DNA from: PALSA-693 sp963781155
Lineage (GTDB): Bacteria; Actinomycetota; Acidimicrobiia; Acidimicrobiales; Palsa-688
Assembly (NCBI GenBank): GCA_963781155.1
Contig: CAWAEC010000007.1
Coordinates: 186,001 to 250,000 of the forward strand
Reading direction: 5' to 3'
Length of the DNA: 64,000 nt
A model generated the notes under the pieces. The model did no database searches and was not told the origin of the DNA. It worked only from the letters and a program-made list of their open reading frames with translations. Positions 24,562 through 33,488 of this stretch are shown here, piece after piece; position 1 is the first letter of the stretch; every line of letters starts with the position of its first letter. The position numbers and the translations under genes were made by a program.

Positions 24562-26418
24562 GTGAGCGACGGCGACGCCTCCGACGCCCGTCAAGAGGGA
24601 ACCGCGATCGAGCCCGCGGTCGGGGCCGCCAGTCCGGAAAAAGAAACAACCCGCGACTCGGAGCAGATCAGCAGCCTCGAGGGCATTCCGGCGCTGTCGC
24701 TGGACGCCATCAGTTCGGTCGCGTACGGGCCGGAAGCGATGCTGGTCGTGCTCGCCACGGCCGGGGCGGCGGCCCTGTCCAAGATCGAGCCGATCACGGT
24801 CGCCATCGTGGTGTTGCTCATTCTCCTGGTGTTCTCATACCGCCAGGTGATCGAGGCCTACCCCGACGGTGGCGGGACGTACGCGGTGTCCAAGGCCAAC
24901 CTGGGCCGCAACGCCAGTCACCTGGCGGCGGCGGCGCTGGTCGTCGACTACGTGCTCACCGTGGCCGTGTCCATCGCAGCCGGCGTGGCCGCGCTGGCGT
25001 CCGCGTTTCCATCATTGAAAGACGCCAGCCTGGGCATCGCCCTCGGCATCCTGGCCGTGCTCACGGCGCTCAACCTGCGAGGGATCGCGACGAGCGCCAG
25101 GGCCCTGTTGCTGCCCACCGCCGTGTTCATCGTCGGTATCTACGTGGTGATCGTGGCGGGATTCGCCAGAGCTCACCCCTCGCCCACAGCCGGGCTGCCA
25201 CCGAACACGCTCCCGAAGACGGTCGGCGCGGTGGGGATCGTGCTGATACTGAAGGCGTTCGCGGCCGGATGCAGCGCCCTTACCGGCGTGGAGGCGATCG
25301 CCAACGACGTACCGGCATTTCGTCCGCCCAAGGTTCGCAACGCCCAGCGCACGGAGATTCTCTTGGGGCTGTTGCTAGGCACCATGTTGTTGGGCCTGTC
25401 GGTCTTGACGGTCCGGTTCCACATCGCCCCGTCCTCCTCGCAGACGGTGCTGAGCCAGATCACCTCAGCGTCGGTCGGCCGCGGGGTCGTCTACTACGTG
25501 ATCGATTTGTCGACGACCGTGATCCTGGCCATCGCCGCAAACACCTCTTTTGGTGGACTGCCGGTGCTCGCTTCCCTGCTGGCCAGGGACAATCTGGTTC
25601 CCCACGTGTTCGGCCTCAAGGCAGAGCGCCCCGTGTACCGCTACGGGGTTGTTGTTTTGGCCGTGCTGGCCGCCATCCTGCTGATTGCGGTCGATGCCAA
25701 CACGAACTCGTTGATTCCCCTCTTTGCCATCGGGGTCTTCACCGGCTTCACGCTGTCGCAAACCGGCCTGGTGCGGCACTGGTACCACGACCGGCCCCCC
25801 TACTGGTGGGCCCGTGCCATGCTCAACGGCACGGGCGCGGTGATGACCGCGGTCGCCACCATCATCTTCTTGCTGACCAAGTTCGTGGCCGGGGCGTGGG
25901 TGGTGGTCATCATTGTGCCCGCACTGATGCTGCTGTTTTCGCGTATCGACCGGTATTACAACACCGTTGGGGCCCAACTGGGCCTGGGAACAGTGCCCGT
26001 CCAGCCGACCAAACAGCGGAGCCTGGTGGTTGTCGCGGTCGTCGCCGTGTCACGTATGACCGAGTCGGCCTTGACCGCGGCCTTGTCGTTCGGTGACGAG
26101 GCGGTTGCGGTCAGCGTCCAGTACGACAATGAGAAGGCGGATCATCTGCAAGCGGACTGGGACCGCTGGCGACCCGGGGTACGCCTCGTCATTCTCAGAC
26201 CGGTCACGCATTCCATCGCCACGCCGATGTCCGACTACCTGAACTCGCCCGAGGTGGTGGCGTATCCCCAGGTGCTCGTGTTGCTTCCTGAAGTCGAGCC
26301 CCAGAAGTGGCGGCACCGGCTATTGCAGAACCAACGCGGCATCATCCTGGCCAACGTGCTGCGTCGTCGCTGCAACGTAAAAGTGGCCCGGCTGTCGTTT
26401 CACCTGAGCGACGAGTAG
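24562..26418 (+). CDS. APC-superfamily permease, KimA-like
   Basis: A 618-residue membrane protein with about 12 transmembrane helices (residues 40-460) and a cytosolic C-terminal domain of about 150 residues. The first helix contains SLDAISSVAYGPEAMLVVL, the hallmark of the YdaO/KimA group of proton-coupled potassium importers; AAGCSALTGVEAIANDVPAF is also conserved. Start is GTG 24562. The closest named function is high-affinity K+ uptake, but amino-acid transport cannot be excluded. I looked for a c-di-AMP riboswitch in the 180-base leader and saw none that I could support. Confidence 0.85.
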   Translation: MSDGDASDARQEGTAIEPAVGAASPEKETTRDSEQISSLEGIPALSLDAISSVAYGPEAMLVVLATAGAAALSKIEPITVAIVVLLILLVFSYRQVIEAYPDGGGTYAVSKANLGRNASHLAAAALVVDYVLTVAVSIAAGVAALASAFPSLKDASLGIALGILAVLTALNLRGIATSARALLLPTAVFIVGIYVVIVAGFARAHPSPTAGLPPNTLPKTVGAVGIVLILKAFAAGCSALTGVEAIANDVPAFRPPKVRNAQRTEILLGLLLGTMLLGLSVLTVRFHIAPSSSQTVLSQITSASVGRGVVYYVIDLSTTVILAIAANTSFGGLPVLASLLARDNLVPHVFGLKAERPVYRYGVVVLAVLAAILLIAVDANTNSLIPLFAIGVFTGFTLSQTGLVRHWYHDRPPYWWARAMLNGTGAVMTAVATIIFLLTKFVAGAWVVVIIVPALMLLFSRIDRYYNTVGAQLGLGTVPVQPTKQRSLVVVAVVAVSRMTESALTAALSFGDEAVAVSVQYDNEKADHLQADWDRWRPGVRLVILRPVTHSIATPMSDYLNSPEVVAYPQVLVLLPEVEPQKWRHRLLQNQRGIILANVLRRRCNVKVARLSFHLSDE

Positions 26419-26438
26419 GGCACTGGCGAGAGCGCGAG

Positions 26439-26454
26439 GGCGCCGGCTGGCGCC
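26439..26454. terminator. Hairpin after the KimA-like gene
   Basis: GGCGCC (26439-26444) pairs with GGCGCC (26449-26454) across GGCT, 20 bases past the stop codon. The stem is GC-only and lacks a T-run. It lies between the permease and the convergent sedolisin remnant. Confidence 0.4.
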
Positions 26455-26508
26455 GGGGCACCTGCGCCGCCCTGCTCGGTCTGGGTCCCTTCGGGATGCC
26501 CCGCTTGG

Positions 26509-26880
26509 TCAGGTCCCGGCGAGCTCGGCCACCAGCTGGGCACCGTCCACGGTCCCCACTCCGCTGGCCAGGTCATAGCCGGGGACGGCCTCGAACCCGC
26601 GGACCGTGTAGGTCCTGGCGTTCTGGCTGACGGTGACCGTGTTGTTGCCGGTGGTGATGTCCACGATTCCCGGCGCCTTTGAGGCGGAAAGCGCATACAG
26701 CTGCGGGTTCAGCAGGCCGAGGTCGTGCCCGGCCACTTGGTCGGCAATAGCGACAATGCCAGCAAACAACGGTGTGGCTTCGCTGGTCCCGCCGATCAGG
26801 TAATAGGCGGGTGCCGGGAGACCGCCAAAGCTCATGTAGACCAGGGCGTGCCACTCCAGACCCCCCTCTTCCGAGCTTCG
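26509..26880 (-). pseudogene. C-terminal remnant of a sedolisin (S53) protease
   Basis: About 120 residues remain, including YYLIGGTSEATPLFAGI, which holds the catalytic Ser of sedolisins in its GTSxxxP context, and the C-terminal calcium-site region GYDLASGVGTVDG. The Glu and Asp of the catalytic triad and the prodomain are missing. Upstream of about 26880 the sequence no longer looks like the family, so a deletion removed roughly five sixths of the gene. A complete sedolisin gene lies at 42340-44442. An ATG at 26835 could still be translated, but the product could not be an active peptidase. Confidence 0.72.
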
Positions 26881-27108
26881 ATGCTCGCTTGTTCTGAGGC
26901 GAACCGCCCGACTCCGGGTGGAGCGGACAGTGGTGAGCCAAGCACGTCCAGCGCACGCACGTCAACCCCCGATCGCACGTAGTGCGGCGCCTTGGCTACC
27001 CCCGGGGGCCCCCGTCCTGCAGCTGCCCATTGCTCCCCGGGTGCCTCCGCCACTCACCGGTGCCTACCGCTGCCTGCCGCCGCCCGTCGGTGATCGGAGC
27101 GTGCCGGT

Positions 27109-27480
27109 ATGGTCTCACCTATGAGAGTGGTGCGCTCGAGCGAGGCGGACGAACTGGCGGCACGAACCGCTGCCGAAGACGGATCCCTCCTACCGAACTG
27201 GCTCGAAGGCCCGTTCAATGCTGACCGGCTCGATGTCGCCATCGTCACCGCCGGTCCGGGGGGAGTGACACCGCCGCACGTGCACATCGGCGGGCAGGTC
27301 ATTGTTGTGACGTCCGGACGGGGCTTTGTCGAGACGAACGGCACTCGCGTCGAGATCGGCGAGGACGACATCGTTATTTCCCCGCCGGGCGAACTTCATA
27401 CTCACGGCGCCCTGCCGGATGCCTCGATAACGCATTTGACCGTCACGACGGGGGGATATTCGTTTCCTGACGGCGCCTGA
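27109..27480 (+). CDS. Cupin domain protein
   Basis: A 123-residue single-domain cupin. Motif 1 is PPHVHIGGQVIVVTSGRGF (residues 60-78) with metal His residues, and motif 2 is ISPPGELHTHGALPD with further His ligands. The small size suggests a metal-binding dioxygenase-like, isomerase or sensor cupin. ATG 27109 follows GGAG by nine bases; an alternative ATG lies four codons in. It is convergent with the acyl-CoA-synthetase remnant. Confidence 0.87.
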   Translation: MVSPMRVVRSSEADELAARTAAEDGSLLPNWLEGPFNADRLDVAIVTAGPGGVTPPHVHIGGQVIVVTSGRGFVETNGTRVEIGEDDIVISPPGELHTHGALPDASITHLTVTTGGYSFPDGA

Positions 27481-27514
27481 GGCGGTCGGGGAACGATCAC
27501 CGCGACCAGGGTGC

Positions 27515-28543
27515 TTATTTACGGCGATCGACCCTCCATTCATCTGTAACCGGCTGCACCCGGGAGGCAGCGAGCCGCCGGACAAACGGATCGTCCTCGG
27601 TGCCACGCCCCGGCCCGGTCCAGATCGCGGCGGCACCGGCGGCGGCATCGGCGGCGGCTCCCGGTGGCCAGGTGCCCAGCCGGATGCAATGAATATCGGG
27701 CTGATCGTCGATCAACCGAGACATCCGCGACACTGCATCGGCCAGCAGGTCCGCCGCGGGCCCCACAACCCCGGCCGGCCCGACAAGGTCGGCAACGTCG
27801 CGGTCTGTCAGGGGCAACAGGCGCGCCACTCCCGGCTCCGCCTCGTCCTCACGCCCGGACGCCCGCGCCACCAGGCCTGCGCTTGCTTCGTTCTCCAGCG
27901 TGAGCCGCCACGCATTGCCCCGCAGACTCTGGGCGGAAACACGGTACGCGGACAGCAAGTCGGATGTGATTTCCGGTGCGAGTTGCTGCACCCGCGGGGA
28001 AGGCGCGTCGGCATCCAGGACCCCATCCAGGAACATTCGGGCCTCCGACACGGCGCAGTCTTCCGGCGCCACCAGCGGTCCGCGCTGCGGGGGCTGCCAG
28101 GTGCCGGATTGCGCCTCCGCCATGAGTTCCCGGGCCCGATCGGCGAGGACGTCGAGATGAGGCCGCGTCTCGAGCCCGGCTTGCTGACACCAGGCGAGGG
28201 CATCGGAATCGGAAACGAACGCCAGGACGGGCCGGTGGCGCGCCACGTGCCGGGCCAGAGCCACGAGCCGCCTGGGCCTGGCAACGCTCGCCAGGTCGAC
28301 GACGATGACGCCCAGGCCGGGATGACTGGCGAGATAGGCGAGCCCGGAGTTGACGTCAATGCCGTGCGCTCCCGCCACCACGGGCGCAGAGGCGTCGAGC
28401 CGGTGTGACTCGCAGATGGCGGTCCAATCCTGGGCGGCCGGCCAGCCCTGGCAGACCGCGTCTGACGTCAGCCGGAGGGATGGCGTCCAGCCATGGCTGC
28501 AGAGCGGCACGCGTGGCGAGTAGATCCCGCTCGATGACAGCAT
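27515..28543 (-). CDS. Compacted NDP-forming acyl-CoA synthetase-like region (ligase plus ATP-grasp remnants)
   Basis: Up to 342 residues. HGIDVNSGLAYLASHPGLGV followed by a VDLASVARPRRLVALARHVA-type segment resembles the succinyl-CoA-ligase-like domain of NDP-forming acyl-CoA synthetases, and VARLLPLTDRDVADLVG plus DDQPDIHCIRLG resembles the end of their ATP-grasp domain. Both are far shorter than normal (a full enzyme has about 700 residues) and the CoA-binding Rossmann domain is missing. The frame overlaps the end of the upstream GNAT gene by 188 bases. In related actinomycetes GNAT and synthetase parts form one protein. I read this as a reduced, possibly non-catalytic relic; the start is uncertain. 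Confidence 0.5.
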   Translation of the reverse strand: MLSSSGIYSPRVPLCSHGWTPSLRLTSDAVCQGWPAAQDWTAICESHRLDASAPVVAGAHGIDVNSGLAYLASHPGLGVIVVDLASVARPRRLVALARHVARHRPVLAFVSDSDALAWCQQAGLETRPHLDVLADRARELMAEAQSGTWQPPQRGPLVAPEDCAVSEARMFLDGVLDADAPSPRVQQLAPEITSDLLSAYRVSAQSLRGNAWRLTLENEASAGLVARASGREDEAEPGVARLLPLTDRDVADLVGPAGVVGPAADLLADAVSRMSRLIDDQPDIHCIRLGTWPPGAAADAAAGAAAIWTGPGRGTEDDPFVRRLAASRVQPVTDEWRVDRRK

Positions 28544-29090
28544 CCAGATACGCCTGTATCGGCGAGATCGGAAACGACACCTCGATCACTCCCTCGCTGC
28601 GGTGCCGCTCGCAGGGAAAACCGGTCTGGCCGAAGACGTCCAGCATCGGGTGGTTGATGCTGAGTGTCTCGGCCTCGAACGTCGAGATGCCACGGCGCCG
28701 GGCCGCGCTGGCCAGGTGTTCCAGAAGCAGGGTCCCGAGTCCATGCCCCTGGAAAGCGTCGGCCACGACGAATGCGACCTCCGCCCGGGCGGTGAACGGA
28801 GCGCGGTCGTAGCGAGCGACGGCGACCAGCGTGTCGCCGACCAGAGCAATGAGGGCCAGTCGTTCCCGATAATCGACGCGGGTGAAGCGCGCCAGCTCTT
28901 CCGGGCGCAGGTGAGGATGAGCGCTGAAAAAGCGGCGATACACGGTCTCGCGGGACAAATGCTCGTGGAAATGGGTCAGGCGGTCCGTGTCGCTCGGGAC
29001 GATGGGCCGGATCCTCGCCGGCGTTCCATCGAGCAGGACGACATCGCACTCACATTCCGTCGGGTACCGCTCGACAGGGCCAGGAGTCAC
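28356..29090 (-). CDS. GNAT family N-acetyltransferase (Pka/Pat-like N-terminal part)
   Basis: A 244-residue protein whose first 180 residues are a GNAT domain: ARIRPIVPSDTDRLTHFHEH then LSRETVYRRFFSAHPHL, and the acetyl-CoA loop DAFQGHGLGTLLLEHLA. RRFF followed by a RYDRAP strand is typical of the acetyltransferase half of bifunctional lysine acetyltransferase/acyl-CoA synthetase proteins. The last 60 residues have no clear domain and overlap, in another frame, the synthetase-like gene. Start is GTG 29090. It may acetylate metabolic enzymes such as acetyl-CoA synthetase. The loss of the linked domain makes function uncertain. Confidence 0.75.
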   Translation of the reverse strand: MTPGPVERYPTECECDVVLLDGTPARIRPIVPSDTDRLTHFHEHLSRETVYRRFFSAHPHLRPEELARFTRVDYRERLALIALVGDTLVAVARYDRAPFTARAEVAFVVADAFQGHGLGTLLLEHLASAARRRGISTFEAETLSINHPMLDVFGQTGFPCERHRSEGVIEVSFPISPIQAYLDAVIERDLLATRAALQPWLDAIPPADVRRGLPGLAGRPGLDRHLRVTPARRLCARGGGSARH

Positions 29091-29457
29091 CGGTCTCCCG
29101 CCTCCAGGAGTTTTACGCGTGCACCGGGTGTCGGTCCTCGCGGTGGCATTTATCTGGACGCTATCAACGCGATCCCACGTTCAAGTGGGAAACGAACCAG
29201 TCCCGGGCCTCGCCGCTGACGCGCTCGGATTGATCGCTATCACGGCGTAGTGTGAACCCGTCTTGGCGCTCCTGCGCTTCTCCTGCGCCCGTCGGGCCCC
29301 CTTGCCTCCGGCCTCACGTTCTATCAGGACGGGGATCGTACCCAAAATACTCGATATACACTAAAAGACATAGCAGTGTTGGCCAGCGACCGCTGCTGAT
29401 GGCCGGTCCCGGGGGATGCGCCCAGCACGCTCAGTGATTCCGCCTACGGTTTGGGGA
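29091..29457. other. Divergent intergenic region with a short hairpin
   Basis: No gene was recognised. TCCCAC (29173-29178) and GTGGGA (29185-29190) form a 6-bp stem, and 29340-29380 is the most AT-rich stretch nearby, so it may hold promoters for the divergent genes. No clear -35/-10 pair was assigned. Confidence 0.4.
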
Positions 29458-30768
29458 ATGAACGGCACCATGGGGCCGGCGTCCCGCGAGGCAGCAGTGA
29501 CGACTCCGGCCCGGCGTCCCTGGTTCCCGCTGATGTCCCCCCAGCAGACCGAAGTGGTCCGGTGGGTGCTGCGTCTGTTGGCCCTGACCGTGATCGTCGT
29601 CGTCGTCTCCACCGGTCACCGCCACATCGACCGCCCGGGCGTGGCTGCATCCTCCTACGCCATCGCAGGCGGACACCTTGACCAGGCCTATGTCCCGGAC
29701 CCCGGTACGACTGGCCAAGTGGCTGGGGGAGCATTCCAGCCTCCCGGGTTTCCTGTTGCGGCTGCGATTGTCATTGCTGTCTGGGACGGGATCGTTGGAC
29801 CGGGGGGCGCAGCCGCGGCACTGACGTTCGCCGCCCTTTGCACGGCCGCAGTGGTTGTCATCGCGGGAGCGCGCCTCGTCGGAGGCCGCCAACAGAGCTT
29901 GCGCAACGAGGCCCTGTTCCTGGCCGCAATGGCGGTGACCCCGTTCTTCAAGGAGTCCCTCGGCGACTACTTTCATCCCGAGGACGTTCTCGCCCTCGGG
30001 CTCGTCCTTGTGTCACTCTCCCTCGCCTCCGACGGGCGATGGCTCTGGGCGGGGGCCGGCCTGGGACTGGCCGTCGGCTCCAAACAGTGGGCGCTGCTGG
30101 TCCTTCCCGTGCTCCTCCTCATGGCACCAGAACGGCAAGCGAAGTCGCGTTTGGCCACTGGCACGGTTGCGGCCGCAGCTTTCCTCTACGTCCCGTTCAT
30201 GCTGATCAGCCCGCAGTCCGCCTGGCAGGTCCTGCGCGGGCCGATCCCCGTTCCCGGCGGCTTAGTTCCGCAAACCACCCTGGAAGGCATGCTCCGAGAA
30301 GCCCCTCTCCACGTGGCAATCGGACAGGTGAACGACCTGGCTCGCTTTTTACCTCTTCTCTTCGCCGCACTGCTGGTTGTTGTGTGGGCCCAACGAGCCT
30401 CGCGCTCGCGCCTGGTGTCCGGGCAGGGGCCCGACCTGGATCAGGTCGTCGGGCTGCTGTTGATCTGTTTCGCATTCCGGCTGGTCGGCGACTGCATCGC
30501 GCTGTCGTACTATGCGCTCCCCCTGTCGGTGTTGATCGCCATTGCCGAAGCACGCAGAGGCCGGACGCCACTCCTGGCTATCGCTTCGAGCTTCACGCTT
30601 GCCTTCTGGTACGGCACCCATGTCCCCAAGCACCTGCTTGGCCCCTGGGCGGGTGCGGCAGTATTCACTTTTTTGATCGCGGCTATCGCTGGGGGTGCAT
30701 TGCTGATCGTTCGTACGCCAACCGTTGGCAAGATTGCAGAGAGCTCTCGCCTTGAAGCTGCTGGGTAG
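29458..30768 (+). CDS. GT-C fold membrane glycosyltransferase (GT87/DUF2029-like)
   Basis: A 436-residue polytopic membrane protein with about 10-11 hydrophobic helices. After the first helix a periplasmic loop reads SSYAIAGGHLDQAYVPD, and later loops carry KESLGDYFHPEDVLALG and GLGLAVGSKQWALLVLP, features of the alpha-mannosyl/arabinosyl GT87 type that use polyprenyl-phosphate sugars. It is followed after nine bases by an MptB-like gene, so both probably extend the same cell-envelope glycan. ATG 29458 is chosen as the start nearest the first helix; a longer N-terminus is possible. Confidence 0.75.
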   Translation: MNGTMGPASREAAVTTPARRPWFPLMSPQQTEVVRWVLRLLALTVIVVVVSTGHRHIDRPGVAASSYAIAGGHLDQAYVPDPGTTGQVAGGAFQPPGFPVAAAIVIAVWDGIVGPGGAAAALTFAALCTAAVVVIAGARLVGGRQQSLRNEALFLAAMAVTPFFKESLGDYFHPEDVLALGLVLVSLSLASDGRWLWAGAGLGLAVGSKQWALLVLPVLLLMAPERQAKSRLATGTVAAAAFLYVPFMLISPQSAWQVLRGPIPVPGGLVPQTTLEGMLREAPLHVAIGQVNDLARFLPLLFAALLVVVWAQRASRSRLVSGQGPDLDQVVGLLLICFAFRLVGDCIALSYYALPLSVLIAIAEARRGRTPLLAIASSFTLAFWYGTHVPKHLLGPWAGAAVFTFLIAAIAGGALLIVRTPTVGKIAESSRLEAAG

Positions 30769-30777
30769 CCGACGACT

Positions 30778-32364
30778 ATGGGAGTCATCCGCTTGGATGG
30801 CGTGACCGGCGAGGGTCTGCATCGGGAAACTCGCGCCGTAAGGCCGTCGCCGTCTCGACCTCCTGTACCTGCTTCGCAATCCGTCGGTGCCGACGCCGCA
30901 TTGGCATCTGGCCTGATCCTGCCCGTCATCACCGGATTCGGCGCGGTACTGGCCATCTGCGTGGGAGGAACGCTGGCCGGAACCCCGATGGACGTGCACC
31001 TGCCGGACGCCTGGGCCTTCGGAATGGGCCACACGTCGGGCGCGGTCCAGAAGCTGGGCGTCGCCGCGGTTCTGGCGGGGGTCGCGGCCCTGCTTGTTGC
31101 CTGGCTCCAAGTCGTCGGGTACCTGCGGCGCCGACCGGGGACACCGGTCAGGACCGTCCTGGTGGTATTCGGCCTGTGGGTCCTGCCGCTGTTGATAGCG
31201 CCACCGCTGTTCAGCGGGGACGCCTACAGCTATGTCGGCCAGGGCACCATGGTGTTGAAGGGCATCAACCCGTATCACTACGGACCGGTGATCCTGAAGC
31301 CCAGCGACCCGGGGCTGGTGCGAATGGTCGATCCACTCTGGCTGAAGACATCCGTCCCGTACGGGCCACTCTTTCTCGGTCTGGAGGCAGGCGTGGTCGG
31401 CGTGGCTCGCCACCATGTGCCGGCCGCCGTTGAAGGCCTCCGTTTGCTGGCTCTTGCCGGCGTTCTCCTGGCCGCGGCCGCCCTGGCATCTCTTGCCCGC
31501 CGCCTCGGCACGGCGCCATCAATCGCCGTTGCACTCGCGATCCTCAATCCGCTCACTCTTCTGGGTCTGATCTCACCCGGCCATAACGACGCTCTCTTGG
31601 CCGGCCTGTTGCTTGGGGGCCTGGCGCTCTTCCAATGCGGGCGCCCGGCGCTGGCGATCGGCCTCTGCGCCCTGGCCACCGCGATCAAGGCTCCGGCGCT
31701 CATCGGCACCGCCTTCCTCGCTTGGAGTTGGATCGGCAGCCAGGTGTCGTGGCGCGGCAAGCTCCGTGTCGCGGCCACCGTCAGCGCCATCACCGTTGCC
31801 GTGCTGGAGGCCTGCGCCCTGGTAACCCGAATGGGGTGGGGGTGGCTGACGACGCTGGGAACGCCGGGGGTGGTTCGTTCAGTGCTCACGCCCACCACGG
31901 ACCTGGCTCTCCTGAGCGACCATCTGGTCCGCCTGCTCCAGGTGGGTCCAGACACGATCACCCTGGTCTCGGTCAGCCGAGCCATCGGGTACGCCGCGGC
32001 GGCAGCCATCATCGCGTGGCTGTTATGGCGAGGGCGACACCTGGGAATCGAGGTCGGGTTGGGGCTGGGGTTGCTGGCGGTCGTCGCGCTGGGCCCCGTC
32101 GTTCAACCGTGGTATCTGGTCTGGGGACTGTTGATCCTTGCGGCGGTCGACAGCGACCGATGGCGAACAGTGCTGATCGGGGTGTCCGTGTTTGCGACCG
32201 TCGCATCCTTACCCCGATTCGAACCGCTCGTGTCGTCCGCCGGTCTGGCAGGTGACCTGTCCGGCCTGGCCCTCCTCGTGGTGTTCGCGTTCTTGAGCCG
32301 TCCTGGCCTCGCGGCCCGGGTTCCATTCATTCTCGGTGGGGACCGCAAAGCAGGATCCGGTTGA
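30778..32364 (+). CDS. Polyprenol-phosphomannose-dependent mannosyltransferase (MptB-like)
   Basis: A 528-residue GT-C membrane enzyme with about 12-13 helices. The diagnostic first periplasmic loop reads FSGDAYSYVGQGTMVLKGIN, with the conserved catalytic-type Asp, followed by PYHYGP; SVPYGPLFLGLE and SPGHNDALLAGLLLGGLALF are also typical of MptB. In mycobacteria and corynebacteria MptB and MptA build the alpha-1,6-mannan core of lipomannan. It lies nine bases after another GT-C gene. The organism therefore probably makes a lipomannan-like glycolipid, although the exact linkage is inferred. Confidence 0.88.
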   Translation: MGVIRLDGVTGEGLHRETRAVRPSPSRPPVPASQSVGADAALASGLILPVITGFGAVLAICVGGTLAGTPMDVHLPDAWAFGMGHTSGAVQKLGVAAVLAGVAALLVAWLQVVGYLRRRPGTPVRTVLVVFGLWVLPLLIAPPLFSGDAYSYVGQGTMVLKGINPYHYGPVILKPSDPGLVRMVDPLWLKTSVPYGPLFLGLEAGVVGVARHHVPAAVEGLRLLALAGVLLAAAALASLARRLGTAPSIAVALAILNPLTLLGLISPGHNDALLAGLLLGGLALFQCGRPALAIGLCALATAIKAPALIGTAFLAWSWIGSQVSWRGKLRVAATVSAITVAVLEACALVTRMGWGWLTTLGTPGVVRSVLTPTTDLALLSDHLVRLLQVGPDTITLVSVSRAIGYAAAAAIIAWLLWRGRHLGIEVGLGLGLLAVVALGPVVQPWYLVWGLLILAAVDSDRWRTVLIGVSVFATVASLPRFEPLVSSAGLAGDLSGLALLVVFAFLSRPGLAARVPFILGGDRKAGSG

Positions 32365-32601
32365 CGCGCGCTGCGCACCGCGGGTGCCTACGCAGTTCGG
32401 GTTTGCTGCGCTGGTAATGCCGGTTTCTGACGCCGGCCCAGCGGCGACCCCATTCGAGTGACCGCCGTCGTGCGACTGCGCGCCGGTTGCTCATTGCCGT
32501 GGTTGAGAAACCTGCGCAGACGGGCGACGCATACGCCCGTTCACAGGCGGACTGGCCAGTCCCGTTGGGTCGCCGAAGGGGCGGGGAGCCAGCTCGACCG
32601 G

Positions 32602-33354
32602 TCACGATGACACCGGGCCGCAGCCGGCCGCAGACGGGGTGGCGCCCGCTGCCGCCGCCGTTGCCCGTGCCCCTGCCCCCGCCCCACGGAGCGCACGGAG
32701 CTCCCGTTGTTGCCGGTCCACGGAGAGGAACACGGCTGGCAGAACCAGCGGAACGACGAGCAGGTGAATCCAATCGAACAGGGTGTTTCCGGCGAACCCC
32801 GTCCACGACCATCCGAAGCGGTAGGCGCCGACAAGGAGCACAGCCAACACCGCAGTGGGGGCCGCAATCCCGGCAAACCACTCGCCTGGATGGGTGTCGC
32901 GGGTCTTGGCCCACAGCGGGACCACCGCCACGGTGAGGGGAAGAAGTATGAGATTCAGCCAGTCCCAGAGGCTGTTGCCGGCAAACCCGGTCCACGACCA
33001 TCCCCATCCGTAGCCGCCGACGACCAGCACCGCGAGCGCGAGGCCGCTCATGGCCAGACCTACGGCTACATACCTTCGATCGCCGGGCTCGTCCCGCCAC
33101 AGCATGGGCAGCCCCGAGAGAGCGAGCGGGAGCAGCATGACCTGAAGCCAGTTCCAGACGGTGCCGTTGGCGAGGTAGCCCGTCCATGTCCACCTGCCCG
33201 CGTAGCCTCCGACGAGGGTGGCAAGGAAGCCGGCCAGCCCGATCGTCACAAGAAGCGCACCCGTGCGAACCCGCCTGGTACGGCGGGCGCCGGTCACCGG
33301 GACACGAGTCTCCAGCACGCGATATCGCGGGCGGACCGTCATGGTGCCGGTCAT
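32602..33354 (-). CDS. Membrane protein with three WSWTGF repeats
   Basis: A 250-residue protein with six predicted helices arranged as three pairs. Each pair is linked by a copy of one motif: WTWTGYLANGTVWNWL (residues 55-70), WSWTGFAGNSLWDWL (119-133) and WSWTGFAGNTLFDWI (182-196), each followed by a L/V-rich helix with LPL or VPL. The repeated aromatic turn suggests a threefold-duplicated membrane unit, related to SPW-repeat proteins. The tail after 215 is Ala-rich and cytosolic. Start ATG 33354 has AAAGGAG upstream; a longer in-frame extension lacks one. Function unknown. Confidence 0.78.
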   Translation of the reverse strand: MTGTMTVRPRYRVLETRVPVTGARRTRRVRTGALLVTIGLAGFLATLVGGYAGRWTWTGYLANGTVWNWLQVMLLPLALSGLPMLWRDEPGDRRYVAVGLAMSGLALAVLVVGGYGWGWSWTGFAGNSLWDWLNLILLPLTVAVVPLWAKTRDTHPGEWFAGIAAPTAVLAVLLVGAYRFGWSWTGFAGNTLFDWIHLLVVPLVLPAVFLSVDRQQRELRALRGAGAGARATAAAAGATPSAAGCGPVSS

Positions 33355-33488
33355 CGGGGCTCCTTTCTCGTCTCCCGGCGCGGTGGGGCCGATTGGATGT
33401 GTCGTGGACTTGGGCCGGAGGCGGCCTGTTCTCAGGCTGACATCTCCCCGGGCAGATATCAGTGGTGCACGCATGTTGATTTGCAGGC

